A stretch of DNA of 64,000 bases. It comes from Nilaparvata lugens. Its lineage: Eukaryota; Arthropoda; Insecta; Hemiptera; Delphacidae. Under the pieces are notes generated by a model. It was given only the letters and a program-made list of their open reading frames with translations, was not told the DNA's origin and did no database searches. Below are positions 46,675 through 57,000 of this stretch, in pieces. The stretch is taken from contig NC_052511.1 in NCBI RefSeq assembly GCF_014356525.2, forward strand, positions 30,325,981 through 30,389,980. The letters run 5' to 3'. The translations under genes and the position numbers were made by a program. The stretch's first letter is position 1. Each line of letters starts with the position of its first letter.

Positions 46675-49600
46675 AGTGACACTACAAATCCAATTTATAG
46701 CCTTGGAAGTCTCAGTACAAGTTATTCGTGATTCTCGTCACGTTATTGCTTTGGAGACGCGAAAACTTGCATTTCGTGCCATGCAAATGGACTGAAGAAA
46801 AGAGTAACACGTATTCTTAGTTACAGTTGTGTTGTGAAACTGTATTAAATATTAGCTGAATCCGCCTTATCCGCGATGAATACAAGACGTCTCTTATCTC
46901 ATTAGTTCGCCTTTGTTCGTAACATTGTCAGCTGCATAAAAATTTCTTCAATGTCTTTCCTGTTTAAAATTTCCTCAGTGAAATGTTCATGAGGCTCGCT
47001 TGGTAGATTCACAGCTGGAACTTATTTCGTGATGAAACAAAAAAGATTTAGGGGTGAAGAAGATTTGAATCACCTGGCAGACACTGATAGCTGCTACTCC
47101 TTGAAGCTTGAAAAAAAATGAAAAGTTTCTCTAATTTCATAAAAATGTTGAACATTCATCGACAGTAATTGATCAGGGAATTTGGCAATTAATCAAGACA
47201 TGTTTTCAACCTATGAAAGGTTAAAAACAATCGATTCTATACACTAACAATTTGATGCTCCAAACATCCAATCGAGAAGTTCCACCGGTTCAATTCTGTT
47301 CAGAATCAGCTTGTAGTTATTATGAGACTGCAAGTTCAATCTGGTTTTCAAATGAAATACAGTTAACTGGGTTGCTAATCATATTCACTTAATTTCCAAT
47401 ATTTGATTCTCCATAATTTTTTGGGCTCAGCCGGTACATGTCACCGATCGGTTGTAATCATTGTACACTATAAGAACTCCAGACTGATGATGAAAAAAAA
47501 AATAGAGGTAATCAGTACTAGCAGTAGTACAGTAGTTATCAGTCAAGTCATTATCAGTGCCTGAACAGTTGACCAAGTTTTGATCATGGCTGTGAAAAAT
47601 CAGTGACAAATCACTGACTTCATCCATATTCCATACCTGTTTGAATAATGTGAGATATTTGTTAGTTCGTATAAATCAACCCTATTTCCACATTATCCGA
47701 TCTGTACCGGAAACTACGTTATCCAGTTCGCTTGTTGGCTATCCATGAAACCAGTGTTAATAATTTTTATGAGTATTTGTTAATTGATGTGGAAGTCCTG
47801 CAGATAATATTTATATCATAAATGAATACGTTATTGAACGAAGATGAATGAAGATTAATGCTCGTTTGGAAATGAACGTATATCTCAGTTTATTCGTTTC
47901 CAGGCTGACAAAGATCAGTCAGCATTCATTGATCTCTTTTCCTTCTAAAAAAGAAACGTAGGTAGTGAATATGCGTTCGAAACATATGTAGTGGATATGC
48001 GTTCCATATTTTACCTCAAAGCTCAAACTAAAATCTCTGAATCAATACTTCTATCATATTGATTCTATTATACCTTGCAAGTTATGAGCTTGAATGAGCT
48101 AAATTCATGCTTGCAAAATGTGTAATATCATTTGTCGCAATAGAGGAATGAACGAGCCCACTACGAATGAATGAGCTTCACTAATTTTCAACTAATTAAT
48201 ATCTTTCTTATTCAGATTTTCCAACTCTCTCAGCGAATGAAGTTTTCAGTGTTCAGTTTAGGTCGCGCTCGCGATCAACCTTTAGGTAACACAAACATAT
48301 TGTGAAGTATGGGAGTGAACAGTACGGTTGAGTCTCGATTTTAGCCCAGCATGATGACAATCGATTGTTTCGTCATTGCCAGCTGATTAGTGGCGTCGAT
48401 CGATACTGAAATCAATGAAAGGTCACTAAAATATGATCTCATGTTCCAATAGCAGTGCAATATTCTTGTTAGATCTTGAGAAGCATGGATATGGTACAAA
48501 AATGTAGTACATTACAACAATCATTGAATAATATTAGTAAGTTAATAGTTACAGTACGTTGTAAGATTGCACGAAATTTGTAGCTCAAATACACAACATG
48601 ACTGCTCTTCCTGTTGAATATACTCAGCCTACCACTCTCACAATGTTCTGATTTCAGAGAACAGCAGAATTCACAATAACTTCCTACAACAATTTCGGAG
48701 TAATTTTGAAGATCACATTTAGCTTTTCCCCAAGTTGCATCTTTTTCCCGATTTCAGTGCAATAACTCTTGTCAATTGCCGTTTCGTTTGCTTTCAAGGA
48801 GTAGTACAGCTGTATGCTGTTTTTAGCAATGGAAGCCTTTTGTATTGGCCAGATGGCCAGCCTAGCCAAAAGCACGGCACCATGATGATAATTATTATCG
48901 TGTGTTGCTTGGTTCCGCTAGAGCTAGAGTAGAAGCAAGCAGCTACCACTGTTTCTTATCGCTCAGAGTATTTCTGACCAGCAATTTCTGTCTACTTTAC
49001 TTACAACATTCTTCACTCCATACTCTATCCTTTTTCCTCTCCCCTCTTTATCTTATTTCGTGCTAGTTTTTGTTCTTGTATCTTCTCATCCCAATTTTGT
49101 TTTTCCTATTTACTCCCATCATACTCACTCATTTTATTTCATTCATATTACTTTTTTTTCTCTGCCTCATATTCCTGCTACTCCTTTGCCTTGTCGTTTT
49201 CTCCCTCCTCACAATTCTGAACTCAGTGTTTCCATTTCATCTTTACCGTCTCCTTCACACCCTATCACTTCTCATTATCCTTATACTCATTCAGCTAAAC
49301 CTCTCCATGCTTCTAATTCGAATAATTCTTTTCTCTCTATTTGTTCTAATTCCCTTCCACAGCTATTCTGCTACTTCTCTACCTACTCCTTCTCACACTT
49401 CTTCACTTTTTTCTCCTGTCATACATTCACTTTCCTTCTTTTTTTCATCTTCTTCTTTTTCCCCATATCCTTGTTCTATCTTTTCCCATTTCCCCCCTCT
49501 ACTCCTCCTCAAACTTATTGGTCTCCTCTTCATTTTCTTGTTCATCTTCTGCTTTCTCCTCTTCCTCATACCACTCCTCTTCCCACTATGTTCTTTTCCT

Positions 49601-50335
49601 TGTCTTCTTCCTTCTCATTCATTCTTGCTCCCCTCTTTTTCTACCTTATCAACATTTTTTCCTGTGTTCACAATCTCTCTACAAACCAAGACAGTAAAAC
49701 TATTTTTGAATGAAGTTTATCCTTTCTACGGCATCTGGTCTGCTTCGCCTAATGGCTCTGTCTTGTTTCAAGTGCTTTCATGTAGAAAGCCTTCTAGTTC
49801 TAGTTGCTGGTCGAAATAGCAGTGCAGATCTAGAAATAGTTCAGCGATATCTTCATCCTAGATTTTACTTTTTCAGCTCCGGCGTGTATGGAAGTTCGAG
49901 ACGTAAAATATTTATATTTTTGTGTTGTGCAACACTGTAGTGATCTGCTATTCCTACAGTATTTCACTCCTACCATCTTGTGTATGTGTATATCGAGGAA
50001 TGTTCAAAGAGGATATGTCAGGTGAATCATACCACACATTCAAAACGACATTATAAGCAAGATCGTTCATCATCTAATAATTCACGAACGATCATTCCGA
50101 GTTCATAATCGAAGAATGTTCTATGGGGATCTCAGGATTATTCTCCTCATTATAGTTTCAGAATAAAAAACAATATCCATTTCTCAATATTACTTCTCTG
50201 TTACTGACGCATCCGTCTAGAACTTGTACGCTCTCTGTTGATTGAAAAAGAAGCAAAAAAACAGTGAAACTGAGTGCTGAAGGGGAATAATTTTGGAATA
50301 GTTGTTGGATTGGGAGATTGGTAATATGTTATAAC
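46675..50335. other. No gene seen; 650-bp pyrimidine tract
   Basis: AT-rich to 49010. Then 49020-49690 is a continuous C/T-dominated stretch, nearly free of G on the plus strand. It creates overlapping frames of 217 and 249 codons rich in Leu, Phe, Ser and Pro. These overlap in two frames and have only low-complexity content, so I do not call them genes. A palindrome-like hairpin at 46579-46599 (AAGGATATCCCACATATCCTT) lies just to the left of this interval. Confidence 0.5.
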
Positions 50336-50762
50336 AATTGACCGAGCGAAGTGAGGTCTAAGATTCAGTCGACGGTTTGGCATTTCTCTTAATGTTTAAA
50401 TGTTTGAATGTTCAAATGTTTATATGTTTATATGTTGCGCATTTACGGCAAAAAGCGGTAAAAGATTTTCATGAAATTTGACAGGTATGTTCCTTTTTTA
50501 ATTTCGCGTCGACGTATATACAAGGTTTTTGGAAATTTCGCATATCAAGGATAATATAAAAGGGAAAAGGAGCCTCCTCCATAAGTCAATATTAGAGTAA
50601 AAATCAGACTATAGAGTTATTCATCATAAATCAGCTGACAAGTGATTACATAGATGTGTGGAGAAGCCAGTCCATTGCTGTTTTTCCATAATGTCTATAG
50701 TTTCAATCCGGTACTTGTAGATTAGAATACTGCGTGAGGTCTACTGTTCACAGAACTACTAG
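50336..50762. mobile_element. Probable Helitron-related fragment
   Basis: Contains CCGAGCGAAGTGAGGTCTAA near 50341, a run of AAATGTTTGAATGTTCAAATG at 50398-50430, and GATTTTCATGAAATTTGACA near 50465. The phrase GTATGTTCCTTTTTTAATTTCG also occurs in related form near 440-465 in the left-edge Helitron. It closes with TGCGTGAGGTCTACTGTTCACAG at 50731, which matches 18879, and an ACTACTAG near 50760 could be a CTAG end. The ends are not proven. Confidence 0.4.
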
Positions 50763-50809
50763 TATTCAAGGGGATTAGCAATTGATGAACATGAATTATA
50801 TTATCATTA

Positions 50810-53800
50810 CTAGCAGGGCACCCGTGCTCCGCTACGGGTATTAAAAGATAAGATTATTCTTGTCAAACATTTATAATCTGAATTCTACAGAATTGTTATA
50901 ATCGTTTTTAGATTCGGCCACAACTTGGAATGAAAACTATTGAGTCAAATCATTCGAATAATCAATTGGTGTGTTGGAATAGTAGTCCAATTGCAGAAAA
51001 TGTTGTAGAATATTGGGCGGGGCTTAAGAGTCGACCTCGACTTTATTCATTGGCAATTAATATTTCCCATTGACAGTTATCAAATTAGCAGTGATCATGT
51101 TATTACTGCTTTTGCTAGATGCAATTGGAGATTGAATTCCAAATTAAGTTGATTCGGAATTGTATGACTCTGGTATCCATGGATCTCTTGTTATTCTGAA
51201 ATTTTTGGCATAGCATGATGCTTAATTTTCGTTATTTTATTCAAAAGTGTGGAAGCAGCCAATCCACTGATTCTTTCTCTCATGGAAGTTCATTCATACA
51301 AAAAAGTCTATCCATAATAGTCAGTATAAAATTTATTGTGGCTGATTCCTCATGTCCTAAATTTTACCATCATAGATATTAAAGTGGGATGAATTTGTAT
51401 AAATCTGAATAGAGTGTATTCAATCACTTTGATTATTGACCACCAGTTCACGATTTCTTTATTTGATCTTAGCTTGAAACCAGAAGCTTAGGGATGAAAA
51501 TTTGTATGTAAACTAACATATGACTCAATTAAATTTCTATCTAAAATATCGGTACACCGAGCTTCGCTTGTTGTTCATTTATTGATAAACTGAACACAAT
51601 TATTTAAAATGATTGGGGAAGGACTAACAGGCACAGCCCAAATTGTTTCTCCCCCGAATTTTGATTTATACACTATAGTCCAAACTGTAGGTTATGTTCC
51701 ATACACTTGAATTCAGATCCAATTTTAATACAAACATTTGAAAACAGAGAAGCTCTGATTCAGATTGTTTACAGACCTAATTGAATAACAAAGAACACTC
51801 ACTGATCACTTAAAACTGTAAAATAATGATTAACTTTGAAAATTATGATATACTCTAATTGAAGATGATATACCATGTCATGGCAACAAATCAGACTATT
51901 TTGATCAAATCGATTAAAATTTCTAGATTTAACAGCTGGACATAATTCTATCTCTCTCCTACACAGGCACTCGCATCTTCTGTTATCGACAGACGACAAA
52001 ATTATCATCTGTTTCTCCAAGAATGAATAATTATTATCCTTTTCATGTCCTTCAGCGAGTTTCCCAGGGATGTGACCTAGTGCAATCGATTTTTTATATC
52101 ATAAACCTACTATGTTCCAAATCTCGTGGAAATCGTTAAAGCTGTTTTCGAGATCCGTTGGACATACATTACCATATAACCATATACAGAAATTGCTCTT
52201 TTAATAGGATTGACAGCTTTAGTATTGTGATCTATCAATATCAATGGGTTTTTCTTGTGTCATGTAATGACATCATGAAAGGAAATAGGAGCAGCTGATG
52301 AAATATTATGTTTTTTTTTTCGATTTAGTTTTTAGCTGATTTTAAAACATGAAAATATCGGGCCCAGTAGCACAAAAGCCTGTTCAATTTCAATCAGGAA
52401 TTAATTTCATGAGAATTAATTAGAGCAGAGTTTTTTTTAATGGAAGGCTTCTCTCATTGGTTCTCGTGGTATTTAGTCCAGATAATGAATTAACAGACAG
52501 TGCAACTGAATCTCTCAAGGCCATGGCTTCGTACAAACATAGAGCAACAGAGGAACCAATACAACAGAAGCTAAAGAAATTAGTCGCATTTCTATCACCT
52601 CACAATAAACATCAAATTCAACTACCATATGTTTGGAGAGATCGATTTTGAATTTATCTATATATATAAAAGTGAAATGGCACTCACCCACTGACTGACT
52701 GACCCACTCACTCACTCACTCACTCACTCACAGAACTAAAAATCTACCAGACCAAAAACGTTCAAATTTGGTAGGTATGTTCAGTTGGCCCTTTAGAGGC
52801 GCACTAAGAAATCTTTTGGCAATATTTTAACTCTAAGGGTTGTTTTTAAGGGTTTAAAGTTTGTCTCTCAGCATGTATATTCTTCTTCTCCAAATCTCTT
52901 AATTATAATTGAAATTTCCATATCATATGTTACTATAGAACTATAATCTAGATAGAGTACCTCTTCGAAACAGTTGTTAACTGGCAACTAAATTAATAAT
53001 TTTGTCAGGTTGGCATTAAGTTGAGTTGACTTTGTTAGGTTGGCATCAAGTTGAAGATTTAAATGCATTTATCGCGGAGAAATTGATTAGGCACTGCTAC
53101 TTCAATCCTGGGAATATTATATTCCTAACCGTCAGGCTTGCTTCGCTCGCCATATCCGTTTAGCCAGACGTTTAGTCTGGACCCCCGACTGGATTGTCCT
53201 AACATATGATAAAAACGCTCAAATGAAAAATGCAGGCGAGCGAAGTGAGCCTGCTGATCTCATTCTTGGACGATCCAGTCGGGGGTCCAGGAAGCGGAGC
53301 CCCCTGGCTAGACGGATATGGCGAGCGAAGCTAGCCTGAAGGCTAGTTTTGGTATAATCCGGTCACTCTCTGAATCTATTCTTCCAGATGTTCCATGGAT
53401 ACTGTAATGTTTTGAATTAATTAGGTCGCCAAATTTGTTGACTCAACTACAGCTATTGTAATCTTTTTCATTTGCACACACTCTCTCACGTTTTCAACAG
53501 ATTATGGGAACTTTTTTCTCATCAGCTGCTACTTGAGGGACCAATAATCTTCTCTCAAGGAACTTCAGCGAATTTTCCCATAGTTGAGACCTGTTCTAAG
53601 ATAATGTTTTTTTTTCGCAAACCCACTATATTCCTGATTTAATAAAAATCGTTAGAGCCGTTTCGAGATCCATCCGACATACATACATATCCACGAACAC
53701 ACATATTCAAACAGAAATTGCTTTCTTAGTATAATTATTGACTTCAATGATCATGATTTCATTCAATAAGAGCTTATTTCACATAATTATAACAGCTGGC

Positions 53801-53840
53801 ATCAAGAGCAAAAATGTCATACATGATTGAAATTGAAATT
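50810..53840 (-). mobile_element. Second, diverged and truncated copy of the 4.4-kb Helitron
   Basis: The minus-strand 3' end CTAG is at 50810-50813 with the CCCGT/ACGGG hairpin at 50821-50838, the same as at 6364-6392. Colinear matches to the first copy run over 50910-51480 (against 7080-7870), 51960-52280 (against 8440-8660), 52280-52656 (against 8640-9020) and 53347-53840 (against 9035-9500). The copy is interrupted by the 690-bp Helitron at 52657-53346. Its 5' part (equivalent to 9500-10740) is missing, and the match ends where LINE sequence begins near 53840. Short ends of a CGGTTGCA-type MITE relic are at 52368-52510. No protein frame survives. Confidence 0.65.
52657..53346 (+). mobile_element. 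Complete 690-bp Helitron nested inside another Helitron
   Basis: Starts A|TCTATATATATAAAAGTG at 52657 with an ACTGACTG/ACTCACTC run at 52688-52732, and ends GGCTAG|T at 53346. Comparison with the empty equivalent site in the first copy (near 9025-9035, AATTTATTCTTTTATC) shows a clean insertion between A and T. The first 430 bp match the 5' end of the 4.4-kb element (10740 back to 10310). The last 210 bp are a large inverted repeat, arms about 53133-53199 and 53268-53341. Two GCGAGCGAAG hairpins of Helitron 3' type lie there, one at 53232-53254 and one at the end. The 3' end differs from that of the host element, so ends have been recombined. Confidence 0.8.
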
Positions 53841-54106
53841 TTTCTCTCATTCATTGGGATATGGTTGTTTCTGTGGATGACTCCAATTTGATCTGCTAAT
53901 CTCTGTTCACTAAGTGAGTGAAGTTCTGGGTACCTATTCAAAAACTTATTTCTTAGAAGGGGTCTATAACCGGTGTTGTTGGTTTCATTATTAATTTGTG
54001 ACAATGTATAGTAGCAAAGAAGGAGTTTTCTTTTTATTTCATCAGTCCATTTCATTCTTTGCCTAGGTAAGCCTGCTCTGGTGGTTGCTGGTCTCAAGTC
54101 TAGCAA
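53838..54106 (-). pseudogene. Fragment of a LINE polyprotein N-terminal region
   Basis: A frame from 54106 reads RPATTRAGLPRQRMKWTDEI, then LLLCYYTLSQINNETNNTGY and LNRYPELHSLSEQRLADQIG. The RMKWT-E-R-L-YY-GYR-L-YPEL-SEQRLADQ pattern resembles the Myb-like N-terminal region of reverse-transcriptase polyproteins found repeatedly in arthropod genomes (recollection of the family, clade uncertain). After about residue 90 the frame runs into Helitron DNA and the last 16 or so residues are not part of it. So the LINE is cut by, or joined to, the Helitron copy at about 53838. The catalytic RT domain is absent. Confidence 0.55.
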
Positions 54107-54340
54107 AACATCTTGAGCTGGTGTTTAAAGGTCCGAGTTATTACTATTTCCTATGTGATCAGGTGATCTATTCCCAAACCGCCCCTGATTTTGACGGTTT
54201 TCGATAAGATCCTGTCTTGTTTCCATTTCAAATTTTCACTGTAGAGGTTGCATTCACGTGTTTGGGCTGGGTAAACTAACCTCGAACATGTACTTGCTGC
54301 TGGTTACTCAAGTAAAACTATAAATATGAAACTCCAACCT
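54107..54340 (-). other. Possible upstream part of the same LINE fragment
   Basis: Less AT-rich than the surroundings and continuous with the frame above, with no stop-free frame of its own. No motif is recognised. Confidence 0.3.
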
Positions 54341-54349
54341 GTTGTAATA

Positions 54350-54384
<35 letters not shown>

Positions 54385-54469
54385 ACTCTCAAGAATTTCC
54401 TCATTGTAGAATAAATACAGTAATGATTGAATGTGAATATATTATTATTATGTAAATGATTTTGACACT

Positions 54470-54660
54470 CCTCAATTAGCTATAAGCTAGAGGAGTAACT
54501 AAAAGCACTGAGTGTATTATGATTGTAATGTAATTTGAAGGAATGAATAAATTGAAATTGAAAATTGAATTGAATTATTATTATTATTAATATTATTATT
54601 ATTATTATTATATTATTATTATTATTATTATTATTACTATTATTATTATTATTATTATCA
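54470..54660 (+). repeat. LINE-like tail running into a TTA microsatellite
   Basis: GGAATGAATAAATTGAAATTG (54540-54560) precedes a slightly interrupted TTA/ATT repeat at 54574-54658. The same AAATTGAAATTGAA tail type is seen on the minus strand near 35755. An (ATT)n run also lies at 54352-54382. The Asn/Ile-rich frame at 54480-54695 is a translation of the repeat. Confidence 0.6.
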
Positions 54661-55130
54661 GTTAAATAATTTGAGTGAATTTGAATGATCTTCATAAATT
54701 CTTTTTTTAATATTCATTTTATTGTGTTTTATTATTTTTTTGCTAAACAATACAATTGAATGAATTATTATCAATGTATCAATTAACTTTTTTTTCCAAT
54801 CGAGATTGACAACTATTTCTCTTTTGATATGATTTGAATTGGAAATAATAATTATAATAATCGTTGAATAATAATTATATATCAATTATCATTTGAATAA
54901 ATGCATTCTCTATTCAATTTCATCTGTACTATTTCTATGTTTTTTGTAATATAATGTAAAACTTGACTCCTCCAGTCAAACCTTCTTTAGAAGGTTTTGG
55001 AGAGTTTATAATTCGTCTGGTTTATAATATTTGAAATTTTCCACTGAAAAGGTATCTTCTTATCTTTTATCATTCTTGCTTTTTTTATTATTCTTCATTT
55101 GTTTTGTTTGTAAGATTTCTTTTTATAAGT

Positions 55131-55218
55131 GTATTTTTCATTTTTGTATGTTATATTTTTTATAATAAACTCCCTTCTTCTGGGGGTACCAGGACGAAGG
55201 AAAAAGGAAAGGAAAGGA

Positions 55219-55265
<47 letters not shown>

Positions 55266-55277
55266 CATCATCATTAT
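55131..55277 (+). repeat. Possible retroelement tail with (ATT)n microsatellite
   Basis: TCCCTTCTTCTGGGGGTACC (55171-55190) is followed by GGAAAAAGGAAAGGAAAGG and about 19 ATT units (55219-55277). The arrangement of a unique segment, purine run and trinucleotide repeat suggests a retroelement 3' tail. A third (AAT)n run lies at 56042-56060. Confidence 0.5.
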
Positions 55278-56879
55278 TGAGAGTCTATTTCTAATATTAG
55301 AGACCAGGAGATGAAATCTTGCGAATATCTCTACTTGCAGAATGATAAATAGAGATAGTCTGTATTAAAAGATTCGCAATACAAGACAAGAAGAATGGTG
55401 AATATATTTTCCGATATTGTGCAAGTTTGGAAGGGAATAGAATACTACATAGACAGATAAATAGACAGGAAATTCCTTATATTATAAAGCATATAATATT
55501 GAGTGATGTGTTAGTATACAACTAACATATCTACACAACTATACAGTGTATACAGTATATACTATACAGTGTCTGCTAGTCTACACAGTGTATACGATAC
55601 ATCTAACACTACTTAAATTTGAAGTTGCCATTTCACAAATGCTAAAAGAAAAGGCTTACTACTCTACTGAAGAGTTTTTAATTGATAGCATATAACGTTT
55701 TCTACTTAGAATAAAAATGTAACTTACATTGTAAGAATAGTATTGTGATTACTATGTTATGACTTTATATAGTAGTACTAGTTGTAGTGTTAGTCTTTGT
55801 GTTTCTCTTTTAATATATTACGAATTGCTATTTATCTATATGCTGTGTAAATGTAATGTTTCGAAATATTTTGCTATACCTACTAATGTTATTGAAAATG
55901 TTCATTCAAGTTTTATTAAGAATAAGATGTTGACGAAAAATGTATTTATGCTAGTGACTTACATCATGTAATCTTGAACTTTTGACGAGGCCTGAAATGT
56001 ACTGTACAAATGTATTTATTGGTCAATAAAACAAATTAATAAAATAATAATAATAATAATACTACTATACAGTGTTGTGTTAGTACAGAACTAGAAAGCA
56101 TGTGGAACGAAATAAAGAATGCATATTAACATTCCAAAATATCATCAGCTTCAGTAAAATGAAACACCGTACTCAGCATAATAATAATGTTGTATTTAAA
56201 TCTTGAAATATCGGACTAAAGTAGATTCTTGTTCTAATAAAGCAACATTCGAACACCTGGTGTGCCTGCACTTTTTAAAAGATAATAGATAAGATAATTT
56301 TGAATAAAATTTAGAATTTAGAAATAAGCCGACACATCTAGGAAATACCTGAGTCTATACCTAATTCATGCAGGTGAACGGGCTAGAGTCAAGAAAACTT
56401 CAATTAATCTTGCCATGCCTGATTTAATAGGTTTATACTATAGAATAACACTACAATTTGAAATAATAGAAAAATACAAACAGCTTCAATAAACATTGGC
56501 AACTAAAATCGAACAACAGAAACAACAATTTCATGTTACTTTGGTGACATTCTTCATCTGATTCGGGGGCGCATTACTATCCCCGATTAGATAGCAATAC
56601 GTCACAAAACCAAACAAGATCAGTCATAAAATAACCAATCAATTTCAACATGAAATTACTCAAGAAAGAAAAAACCCGTTGAACCCAAATTTCGTCGATA
56701 GTAACCCATATAACCCATTTCATAATAATTTTGAATCCCCACTTTTTATTGACATTCTCGAATGAACCTTTGTTTCACTACACTGCACTTTCGTTGGTTT
56801 GTACGTTGCTTTATCGTCGGGGTTACAGTACCTTGTTTTTGGCGGTGAGCTTTTACCGGTTGAATTTGGCTTGACGGCG
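55278..56879. other. No gene seen
   Basis: AT-rich. Around 55510-55600 is a cluster of TATACAGTGTATAC-like short palindromes. The 70-codon frame at 55759-55971 has no recognised domain. CAATAAAACAAATTAATAAAATAATAAT near 56023 looks like another tail. Confidence 0.4.
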
Positions 56880-56889
56880 ACGTCCTCTT

Positions 56890-57000
56890 ACGTCCCTAGA
56901 CCTGTCGTCTGAACGGGTGTCTTGAAGCGGTTTTACATAAAGTTGCGGAACCAAAGGGGTGGTAGTACAAGAAGTTGGTTTGGGGACACACATGAACCGC
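56890..57000 (-). pseudogene. Possible Ty3/gypsy Gag C-terminal remnant
   Basis: The minus-strand frame reads NFLYYHPFGSATLCKTASRH before a stop. It loosely resembles the Y-H-x-x-FG-x-x-A-x-x-C block at the end of Gag, just before the protease, in some arthropod Ty3/gypsy elements. One residue of the spacing is missing. The surroundings (56750-57000) are less AT-rich than neighbours. No LTR or pol was found nearby, so the call is weak. Confidence 0.2.

Noticed and set aside
49060..49819. Open frames of 217 and 249 codons on the plus strand
   Set aside because: They overlap in different frames and come from a pyrimidine-rich tract that lacks stop codons by composition.
54480..55314. Asn/Ile-rich frames
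   Set aside because: Translations of TTA/ATT microsatellites.
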